From contig NW_003105105.1 in assembly GCF_000003605.2 (NCBI RefSeq), positions 308,336 through 330,461 on the forward strand: a stretch of DNA of 22,126 bases, given 5' to 3'. The translations under genes were made by a program, and so were the position numbers. Shown here in pieces: positions 12,401-19,800 of this stretch. The notes under the pieces were generated by a model, which searched no databases, was not told the origin of the DNA, and was given only the letters and a program-made list of their open reading frames with translations. The stretch is from Saccoglossus kowalevskii (lineage: Eukaryota > Hemichordata > Enteropneusta > Harrimaniidae). The stretch's first letter is position 1. Every line of letters begins with the position of its first letter.

Positions 12401-13226
12401 TATTTGCTGCCAACCAGTACCAGTCAGGGAGCCAAGGCTGTGTTCCATATCTATTGATAAAAATTTACATAAAAATGTTAATGTTATGGTAATTGCATCA
12501 TATTGTTAATTCAAAATTATATCTCTGGGTAAAACCATGTGCTTAAATTAATATAATTACATAAATGCTACATATGCATGCAAAAGAAAGATTATAATAA
12601 CATAATAAATATATATAATAAATATTTCAAATTTTTGAATTTTTTAGCCTCATCGGTAATACCGTTCATGATGCTTATTAAATCTTGACAGTTTTCAATC
12701 ATACCCAGCACCTAGTCAGAGCTTATATGCGTATACTGATTTTTGTTATTATATTGTTTATATAATATATAACTAGTACTATATATGACCATTTACCTAC
12801 ACAAATCACATTCAAATCTTGAAACATCTACCAATCAAAAATCGTGTCAAAGAGTGCTCTAATTGGTTAAAAAATCGCCTTTTGAGATGAATTGCCTGTA
12901 CATGATTTGTACAGTTATTTTGTAAGATGTAATTTGAGGTGATCATGAAATTCCACAACCAAAATGACCACAGCCTTTAATCAGATTGTACATGTAGTAG
13001 TATAATAAATGTATTGTATATATATATATACACTTGTACCTTCACTATTAGCTGAATTAGACAATAAACTTTCACCCTTGACTTGTTCCACAAGTGTCTG
13101 GTCATTTAAATCCCCATACCGGTACTCTAAATCAACCCCTCTCAAAGGAAGAATATCAACTTCATTGCTAGCATCATATAACCTGTCATCACATGCTTCC
13201 TGCAATAGTTCTTTATCATAAGACAT
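3209..13226 (-). CDS. PARP-family ADP-ribosyltransferase with central ART and C-terminal UBA-like domain (nine coding exons)
   Basis: Joining 13226-13040, 12450-11584, 10965-10842, 10395-10290, 9553-9458, 7404-6742, 5879-5718, 4849-4585 and 3423-3209 on the minus strand gives 894 codons plus TAG, with every junction phase-matched. The enzyme should transfer ADP-ribose from NAD+ to proteins. Seen in order: a low-complexity N-terminus (1-290) with a charged helix-like stretch at 104-138 and a PKKKKWK basic cluster near 177; the ART domain at about 294-487 with LYHGS (His362), GRGIYFSD (Tyr391) and DDEYILYN (Glu468), the H-Y-E triad; a Ser/Thr-rich linker; three copies of a 15-residue motif (621-719); RKHGKKK then an acidic run at 781-796; and a UBA-like end (848-893) containing FKECTGEDDDDVAKEYIKNA. 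The start is supported by an in-frame TGA at 13235-13233 in the same exon. I do not recognise an orthologue by name. Ubiquitin binding and nuclear location are inferred. Confidence 0.88.
3424..4584 (-). other. PARP intron 8
   Basis: AT-rich intron between exons H and I, with a GTGAGT donor and a TTTCTAG acceptor on the minus strand. I see no coding or repeat structure that stands out. Confidence 0.7.
4585..4849 (-). CDS. PARP exon H: basic patch and acidic tract, residues 736-823
   Basis: The acceptor is TGACAACAG and the donor AAAA then GTGAGT, a perfect donor, phase 1. It encodes VENLLIAYSETYGSID, a Pro-rich stretch, RKHGKKK (773-779) and an almost pure Glu run with two Asp (781-796), a GAA/GAG tract. 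A weaker donor after ATACAG (about 4670) would leave phase 0 and shift exon I out of frame, so the longer form is chosen. Confidence 0.85.
4850..5717 (-). other. PARP intron 7
   Basis: Intron between exons G and H. It holds a run of 11 G on the plus strand (5149-5159). No gene is visible. Confidence 0.7.
5718..5879 (-). CDS. PARP exon G: third motif copy, residues 682-735
   Basis: The acceptor is TTGTGCCTAG at 5889-5880 and the donor AAG then GTCTGT, phase 0 at both ends. The segment SDHQVDEIRKYLKSH (705-719) is a diverged third copy of the motif found twice in exon F. The exon continues with the Gln-rich helix-like stretch LRLQQQGADDQALNK. Confidence 0.85.
5880..6741 (-). other. PARP intron 6
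   Basis: Intron between exons F and G. It contains an inverted-repeat element at 6495-6684, listed separately; the element ends only about 60 bp from the exon F donor. Confidence 0.7.
6495..6684. mobile_element. Small inverted-repeat element (MITE), copy 1
   Basis: The left end TACTGTAAAATA and the right end, read in reverse complement as TACTGTGAAATA, are inverted repeats. Similarity continues inward through GCTGGAATTAATTTT against GCTTGGAATTAATTTT. The element is about 190 bp and non-coding. A second copy lies at 18665-18875, sharing TTATTTTCACTGATTTTT and TGAATCATTCCTT. The TA at each outer end would fit a TA target-site duplication as in Tc1/mariner-type elements; that class is inferred. 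Confidence 0.8.
6742..7404 (-). CDS. PARP exon F: catalytic Glu strand, Ser/Thr linker and two motif repeats, residues 461-681
   Basis: The acceptor is TTCCTCCAAG and the donor GATGAG then GTATTT, phase 0 at both ends. It opens with the last ART strands, DDEYILYNNNRVMPEYIITY, with the triad Glu at codon 7383-7381. A Ser/Thr/Ala-rich linker of about 130 residues follows. Two copies of HDxKLEEVRKxL lie at residues 621-635 and 658-672; the second runs into seven Lys codons in a purine tract. Confidence 0.92.
7405..9457 (-). other. PARP intron 5 (largest, about 2 kb)
   Basis: Intron splitting the ART domain between the YDSVK loop and the strand with the catalytic Glu. It contains a TACCGGTA octamer at 7545 and a degraded dispersed-repeat-like segment at about 8985-9170. 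The open frame at 8717-8962 on the plus strand has no protein-like features. Confidence 0.65.
8985..9170. repeat. Degraded dispersed repeat fragment (tentative)
   Basis: The phrase TTTCTGAGAAAATGTTAGAG followed by AAACAGGACAGACGG and then CTCCCCTTTTT has the layout of a dispersed non-coding repeat that I associate with marine invertebrate genomes. Only this single copy is present, so the call rests on resemblance alone. Confidence 0.3.
9458..9553 (-). CDS. PARP exon E: ART loop, residues 429-460
   Basis: The exon is phase 0 at both ends (acceptor CACACAG, donor AAG then GTAGGT). It encodes the loop EYAPGEKNPDLK to QPKYYDSVK. The YDSVK element corresponds to the conserved H/Y-D-S-V segment that precedes the acceptor loop in PARPs. 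Confidence 0.93.
9554..10289 (-). other. PARP intron 4
   Basis: Intron between exons D and E with good GT-AG ends on the minus strand. It holds one TACCGGTA at 9632-9639 and otherwise plain AT-rich sequence. Confidence 0.65.
10290..10395 (-). CDS. PARP exon D: ART core strands, residues 393-428
   Basis: The acceptor is TATTTCAG at 10403-10396 and the donor AAG then GTGAG with GT at 10289-10288, phase 0. It encodes SDNVNKCMLYSV and the core strand YILKCRVLLGDTK, which aligns with the L-x-C-x-V-x-L-G strand of other PARPs. Confidence 0.93.
10396..10841 (-). other. PARP intron 3
   Basis: Short phase-2 intron between exons C and D, with A-rich runs and a TACATGTA at 10803-10810. No gene is visible. 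Confidence 0.65.
10842..10965 (-). CDS. PARP exon C: NAD-binding HG and GIYFSD motifs, residues 352-392
   Basis: The acceptor is TGTCTACAG and the donor CAG then GTGAGA (GT at 10841-10840), phase 2. The exon encodes NECYLYHGS, with the triad His at codon 10936-10934, and GFFGRGIYFS, with the triad Tyr at codon 10849-10847. These are the two best conserved parts of a PARP catalytic site. Confidence 0.95.
11085..11510. repeat. 31-bp minisatellite in PARP intron 2, about 14 copies
   Basis: The unit, read on the plus strand, is AGTGCACCAACAGTGAGATG followed by TCATCAAATAC, 31 bp. It repeats from about 11089 (for example at 11089, 11120 and 11151) to about 11510. A variant with CTAGTGTATCAAATGAGATG recurs at 11211 and 11333, suggesting a four-unit higher-order period of about 122 bp. 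The array ends about 70 bp from the exon B donor. Confidence 0.93.
11584..12450 (-). CDS. PARP exon B: linker and start of the ART domain, residues 63-351
   Basis: The acceptor is TTTTTATCAATAG at 12463-12451. The donor is ATAG then GTGAAT with GT at 11583-11582, phase 1. Most of the exon is Ser/Asp/Lys-rich and probably disordered. Its last 60 residues enter the ART fold: GYYLVTLETSS, then INRIERLENLDLWGKFQFER, which matches the helix that precedes the NAD-binding HG motif in PARPs (usual pattern: I-x-x-I-x-N-x-x-L-W-x-x-Y/F). Confidence 0.9.
12451..13039 (-). other. PARP intron 1 (coding)
   Basis: Phase-1 intron between exons A and B with TA-rich runs (about 12609-12629 and 13018-13031) and a TACATGTA at 12988-12995. 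No gene is visible. Confidence 0.65.
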
Positions 13227-13249
13227 TGCAGTTCAATGTTTAAAGCTCT
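13040..13249 (-). CDS. PARP exon A: short 5' UTR plus start codon, residues 1-62
   Basis: The acceptor is a long T tract ending TTTTCAG at 13256-13250 (read on the minus strand), so at least one non-coding exon lies upstream. Positions 13249-13227 are 5' UTR with an in-frame TGA at 13235-13233, then ATG at 13226. The donor is GAAG then GTACAAGT, with GT at 13039-13038, leaving phase 1. The protein begins MSYDKELLQEACDD and is acidic, with no recognised domain. A TACCGGTA octamer lies inside the coding sequence at 13117-13124. Confidence 0.85.
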
Positions 13250-14445
13250 CTGAAAAGTAAAAAAAAAAAAAAAAATGATAACTACTTAAAATTGTTCAAT
13301 TTCAATTTTTTACCTGCTACATATTTTCACTGACAGAAATGTTTACTTGTAAAAGTAAGACAGTTTACATATTCTGTAAATGCGTTAATTATTCACATGT
13401 TTTAATTTTTTCTGGCAAGTAAAATCCGCTAAATTAGATTCACATGAACCTAAAAAATTACAATAGAAAGCATTGTTCCACTGAATTTGCTCAAAAATAG
13501 CAAAATTAAATGCCAGTGAAAATAACTAGTATTACAGTATTAGTTCCAAGACCTAAACATGCATAACAAATTAAAATACAACACTTTATATATTTTTTAT
13601 GTATGTAGAATGTATCAACATTATATTGAGTGTCGTCTAATACTACTTCAAAGGAATTTTGTAAATAAAGAATTACAATTAGCATTTAGTGGAATGACCA
13701 TAACTAATTAGATAACTTTAGGCTAATTTGCATAAAATATATGATGGCATGGTTGGTTTACTGGAAACACAAGATTTATTTTTATTGGCCTTAATACGTA
13801 CATGTAGTACAGTGTAGTTCCATTTGACCAGATAATGGAATGCCGGGAATAGTCTTCTGGATGTACCTTGAGGAAAAGTGAATCTTTATGCAAATTTATA
13901 ACAGTAACTCATTTTGCATAATATTTAGATGATCAATAAATGATGCATTTACTGGGTGGTGGCGAACACTACCGAAAAGGTGGGCTCGATTGTCTTGTTC
14001 ACAAAATGTAGAAAAATGTTTGTTAGTTTGTGCATTGTCTGTTATATATTTTTATCATGTATATGTAGACTTTGTACCTGTGACGTTGGGCCTATAGGTT
14101 TTATGATTCTTGGCAACAATATACATTTAAAAACAATTGTATGACTTTTATTCAATTATTAATTTACCAGTAATACTATAAACTAATTTACAATATGTTT
14201 AAATTCACGCCAAAGGTGTTGTGTAAGCGACAAAGTGAAATCAAAGCCGGATGTGTATTAAATGCAAGTGCTGCCATTGCTGGCACCTCCGGAAGTACAC
14301 CTAAACTCGAGCCATGTAAGGCGGTGATGCGATTTCCATCACGACACAATGTCGGTTAATGTTGTATTTATGTTCAAAAACGCTTATAATTTACCCATTT
14401 GTGCATACATATATATGTGTGTGCGTGATAACGTCAAATGTTTAC
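13250..14445 (-). other. Probable 5' UTR intron of the PARP gene
   Basis: It is bounded by the exon A acceptor (a long T tract then TTTTCAG on the minus strand) and, as best candidate, the donor CAG then GTAAAC with GT at 14445-14444. It contains an inverted-repeat element at about 13372-13539 and a TACATGTA at 13799-13806. The upstream donor is a prediction. Confidence 0.5.
13372..13539. mobile_element. Possible small inverted-repeat element
   Basis: The left end TTCTGTAAATGCG and the right end ATTACAGTA form imperfect inverted termini, and inner parts (TTATTCAC with a distal GTGAAAATAA) also mirror each other. The TACTGTAA-type tip resembles the elements at 6495 and 18665, but the body differs, so it would be another subfamily or a degraded copy. 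Confidence 0.4.
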
Positions 14446-15215
14446 CTGGGCTTGTCCAAACAACTAACGACACAACTTATACCCGGAAGTAAATACTCGG
14501 GAAACTCCTGGTCACAGATACTCAACTCTGATTGGATGATAAATTTAGATTCAACTTGACAAGTTGAAAAAAAAAGGTTACCACATGCCGAAAATGACCG
14601 ACTAGAACCGATTTCTTCCAAGTGCATTTATAAGACTTAAAATTCATATTTTTCTTCGGATAACCTTCTGTTGTAAGGAGAATTCACACAATATTTTGAA
14701 TATATGAGACTAGGTTCGCTGTGCTTATTTGACGAGCATACCACTTTTCCCTGAAACGGTTTCCGGAAACAACCGAACACGCGATGAATTCCGACGATGA
14801 CGTCATTTGGCTAGGTGATTTGTGATAAATACACCAAGAGCGAAAAAAACAAATGAATTTGAAGAAAATTGTTGCAGGTGAGATTTGCATATTATTTTCG
14901 TTGCTTTTCAAAAAGTGGGCGACCATGCTGTCAACAGCTCATCAGATTCAATTTTCGGTGTTTGTGTTCAGTTGAGTACCGGTAGCCTGTGCAGCTATGT
15001 CGTGAATGTGGGGGGTACTTTGGGGCATGACACTAGATGGGTACGCGCCATCTTGGAAAACGTGAAGTGTGGACATCCCACAAGATAGCTATCGCATTCG
15101 ACGTTGTTCATATGCGAAATCGATGACTATAACACATACAACTCGCCTTCCTTCCCACCGTTAAAGACCGAGTTTCTCGATTTGTTTGTCCACTGTCGGA
15201 TCGGCTGTGAGGTAT
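14280..15215. promoter_or_regulatory. Head-to-head promoter region of the PARP gene (-) and TLK (+)
   Basis: This interval is visibly richer in CpG than its surroundings. It contains CCGGAAGT ETS-type sites at about 14289 and 14482, the 12-bp palindrome GTTTCCGGAAAC at 14759-14770, a perfect CRE TGACGTCA at 14798-14805, and a YY1-type CGCCATCTT at 15046-15054. Donor-like sites point outwards: CAG then GTAAAC on the minus strand (exon end 14446), GCAG then GTGAGA on the plus strand (exon end 14877), and GAG then GTATGT on the plus strand (exon end 15211). Both genes need upstream non-coding exons, and no other candidate region lies between them. Transcription start sites are not determined. 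Confidence 0.6.
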
Positions 15216-16639
15216 GTTGTCATCAAGAAAGTGACCAGCTTTTATTTATGTTGAATATTGTTGACAATAGAGTAATTTACATTCACCAGTCATCCTTTAA
15301 ATGAACTTTGTATTCAACATATCACTTTCTATGGCCGTAGTAATGCAATTGTCACGTATTTTTTATCATCAGTCTGGTTTTTCATAGACTGCATTTGCTC
15401 GCATTGTGTCAATTTTCGGTGGCAAAATCTGTTTTTTATCACCGCTATCATTATATGCAAAACAAGACTAATGTAAACAAATTATTTTGCCACGTTGTTT
15501 ACCAGCATCGTAGATGAATAATTTTTGCGCAAGGACATTTTTGACTGACAATAATTGCTTTGGTTGGATATTCCTTTCTGAATTATTTAAAAAAAACTGT
15601 ATCGGCAGTGTATTCTTGTATGGATTCCACAATGTTAAATAATGGGTGCAATATATTTGGGGAAAACCTTTAGGACTAACTACTTGGGGATTATGCATTT
15701 TTATGTATGCATATTTCATTTAATTATGAAATATTTTACATGGGTCATGCTGTGCATTGCTGAAACTGCACTCAGCTTGATTACAGGTTTATTCAATGTT
15801 TGATTGTGCAAGAAGTGTATGCACTTATTATCTGTACTGTACAGTGATAAAATAATACACATTCTTGTATTTAGTCAGTATTTCAATCATGAAAATTCCC
15901 CTGGTGTAATAAAATAATGATAATAAAAACATTTCTAAACTTGATTGTTCAGTTCAGTGAATAATCCATACTGCAATTTCTAGATTCATATTATTATTTT
16001 CTGTTTGTAAATTTTGTGATTGTTGATTCTTAAAAATCAATCTTTTTTTACAAAATGGAAGTGGTTTTCAGCAATTTTAAACTTTTCATTACATGTATCG
16101 GTAATTACAAATGTGTGTTATTCTCTGTTTTTTTCAGAATAAGTATTATATGTAGCATTTCTAAATTACAATAGATTTTGAAACAAATACGTTTGTGCAT
16201 AGACCTTAATGTCTTTTAAGGTCTATGGTTTGTGGTACTGATTACTCATTCAAATATGTTTATATTTCACAAATCCTCTGTGATGTATACTGATTTCCAT
16301 GCAGTGTTCTGTTATGTGCATCTTTTTATTTTAAAAGCACATGTTAGGGTTAGGGCTTTCTGTGTTGCAATTATGCAGTCGGGTGGGGAACTGTGGTTAC
16401 TGTATGTGCATTGTATGTAAAAGTAATCACCATTGGGTTTAATATATAATTGAATATAAACCATAATAGGAATACACTTTCTTTTTTTTACCTTATATTA
16501 TACTATGAATATTCAACTTTTATTCATATTACTGGATATTTAATGGGAATGATAATTATATAAAAACTAGTCATGTTGGTACATGTAACTACAAACATCA
16601 AATCGACTAATTCTTCAATGTAAATTATTTCTTTTTTAG
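15216..16639 (+). other. Probable 5' UTR intron of TLK
   Basis: Runs from the donor candidate at 15212 to the CTTTTTTAG acceptor ending at 16639. It contains a perfect 12-bp hairpin at 16198-16227 and TACATGTA at 16090 and 16580. Short open frames here look spurious. Confidence 0.5.
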
Positions 16640-16849
16640 ACTTAGCGTGACTATCAAGTTGAATTATATTATTTAAATCTTAGCATGGAGGAGCTAAGGA
16701 ACTTTGATCCACAGAAACTGGAACTATTAGAAGCAAGATTTTTAGGTTCTGGTACAAGTAGGAGTTCCATGCGGGATGGAAATTCTCTTTACTCCAAAGA
16801 AGATTCTAATCTTAGTCATACCAGTCAAGGTTCAAATAGTGATATCGAT
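16640..16849 (+). CDS. TLK: TLK exon with 5' UTR tail and residues 1-55
   Basis: The acceptor CTTTTTTAG ends at 16639; 16640-16684 is 5' UTR with an in-frame TAG at 16643; ATG is at 16685. The donor is GAT then GTAAGT (GT at 16850-16851), phase 0. It encodes the highly conserved MEELRNFDPQKLELLEARF and a Ser-rich stretch ending SNSDID. Confidence 0.93.
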
Positions 16850-19800
16850 GTAAGTCAAGTGCTCAGCTTTATCTCCTATTTTTTTTATTGTATATATTTT
16901 GTGTTTTCCAACAAGTGTAATCAGTAGTGTTTCTACATGTAGTTACGTAACAGTGCTTTGGTAGTATGAATTTTACATTTCAGTCATATGAATGTCGCCT
17001 TTCTCCCCATCTCTATATGGTAAAAAAGAATAATATTCACTGGTTTAGATGTTGCTAAGTTTGTTAAGGTCCCATTCACATTCACCACAATCTAAACTCT
17101 GTATTTTGTTATGCCAGGCATATTAACTTGTTTCAGTTTTGCCAAACAAGACAAATTTAAACACATTGTCTGCTGAAAGCCTTTATGATAGCCAATTTAA
17201 ATATAAAAAATACAGAGTCACTAGGTGACGTGTTAACCCAGTGTGCAGTTGATGACTCATTTTTGCTGATGTTGATGTATTTTTATTACAATAATAAGAT
17301 TTGTGTGTCTGAAAGTTTGTTGTTTTTCTTGAACAGTTATCAGAGTGAAACAAAAGCCTTATAATCCATTCCCTCTATAGAAATGTCTCGCACCCCTCAA
17401 ACAATGAACATATCAGGACTGGTCTGTAAAGTCAATGTGCTATTGTTCAGTTAAAAAAAGTTCTCACACTTAGAACAATGTACCTTGAGAATGATTGCAA
17501 GATTGACAGTCTCTCTATTACTGATAGAGCCTAGAGCGACTGTGGTAAAATATCCTATTAGAATGTCAATCATGTAGTGTTATGTTTATGTGCACTTTAT
17601 TCTCAAAGTCTTTGAGAATTACTGAAGCCCAACAACATGTTTGCAATCATTCTTTTGTCTGTGTTTATCTTGCTTGTTATGTGCCCAATTTCCTGTTGTG
17701 AAAGACAATAGAATTTGGCAACATTTGTCAACATCTATTGTCTTCCTCTGAAGGTGGATAATCCCTCTATTGTTCACATAAATGATATACACAATCGGAG
17801 TACCATAATGTACATTCTGTAAGACCATGGAGGTTATCCATGGTAAGACAGAGCTATGTAATGGTCCCACAAGATTGCCAGCACCACAAACAAGATCTTG
17901 CAATGATTTTTTGGATTAACCTTTTCACTTACCACTCGGTAACCAACTTTCTCACCACAGTAGCGCAAAAATCTGTTGTTTTGGTACTTTGTATTCCTGC
18001 CTGTCTTAGTTACAGTGGATAGGGCTCCATTTATTAATGTAGTGGTAGCTACATCCAGCACATTAGGGTACTTGCACAGCTGAGGGTGTTGAAGGGCAAT
18101 TAGCCAGTACACAAACGCATGTACACGTAACTACTGTGTATCAATTTTAGATCTAAAAAGGTAATTGGCACTTATTGCACATTGTAATTATGATATGATA
18201 TATCTTTGCAGACACCAGAAAAGAGACCTGGTTCAGAAAGGAAACGAAAGAGAAGGGCAGATAATTTTGACCACACAGCTGCAGGTAAGTCAAAGTAAAG
18301 TTCATAGTGAGTGAATGCAACCATACGTGTAATATAACAAGCATCATCCCTAGCTTAATTTGCTCACAATACAGGCTTTTCTGGGAATCTTTTCAAGAAA
18401 GGACACTGGTAGTTACGTAGGGAACTACTAGTATATCTACAAACTGTTGACAATTAGAGAAACAAATGTCTAAATAAATCCTAATGTTATTTTGTAGGTC
18501 AAGCAAAGAAAATTAATGAATATTTTAGGGTATGTACAATATAAATTGTTATTTCATATTTCTTTAATTTGAGAATGTAGACCTAGATGTATAATCAGGT
18601 CATAATATTGAAAAGTTACTGCACATGTCGTATATACACTCACTCAGTTAACAAGTTGGCCAACAACTGTAAAATACTTTATTTTAGCTAGAATTAATTT
18701 TTGCCCAAAAAACATTTTTGGTGTTTGTATGTTATTTATTTTCACTGATTTTTGACAAGTTGAAAATAAAATATAGGAAAAAAAATATATTCTCTGGTTT
18801 TTATTTTCACTGAATCATTCCTTTAGCGAAAATTGTAAAAATTATTTCCAAGTGAAAATAAAATATTCTACAGTATGTCAATTGACATCTGATAATTACC
18901 CCCCCCCCCTCCCCAGCATTTGTAGATAAAACTATAATTATAAATACAGCTTAATTTGTTTGTTCTATATATATATAGTGTGTATGTTTGTTCACAGCAT
19001 TCTTCAACAAGCCCCAGTAGGAATCCAGTTATGATGGGCAATCCCAAGTCACCTAGCAGTAGCTTTCATATGGTACGTATGTCAGCACAACCTAACCTGT
19101 ATACTGTAAATGAATAAATAAATAAATGAATGAATGAATAAATAAATAATTAATGAATAATAACCTTCCATGTTTCTATCTTATTTGCAGTTTCAAAATT
19201 CACCTCCTAGTAACAGTTATTCGCTTGCTAATAGTTATCCCCATAGCAACAACTTTCCGGACAATAGCGTTGATCTCAGTAATTTTTCACCACACCATCT
19301 CTCTCAAAGGCGAATGACTGAAATGTATTCAGTAGAAACTCAGGTTTGTAAATATTTATGTGTCTCTTTACTCCCTCAGTAGATCAAGATAAATTGGTGA
19401 AAATCCAGATCTCTTAATTCCACAGCCACAATGTAACAAAACAAGAATGATTCTGTAGAATTCTTATTTGTTTTTGTAGCTGAATTGATGATGCCATGCA
19501 TTTCACTTTCCAGCAATGTAAGGACATGTTTCAGTATGACAATTTTTGTTTGGTTTGGTTTTCAGAGTGATCTTTCAATTCATGATATTCATCATTTAGA
19601 AACCAAGGTATCTAATGACTTACAGAAGAAAGAAAGTAGAATTGATGAATTACTTAGGGTGAGTTTTGAATGCAGATGTAATATTTTTCATGAACAGTAG
19701 CTTCTAAGTCTAATTCTAATTTTCCTGTCATGGAGACATTTCACACGCACTCAAACATGCTGGAACAGCTGTTTTACAACATTACATTAGGTCATTTATG

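Noticed and set aside
17382..17425. CCCTCTATAG then AAATGTCTCGCACCCC looks like an acceptor plus small exon in the TLK intron.
   Set aside because: In the phase needed to follow the first coding exon it meets TGA after eight codons, and it has no similarity to TLK.
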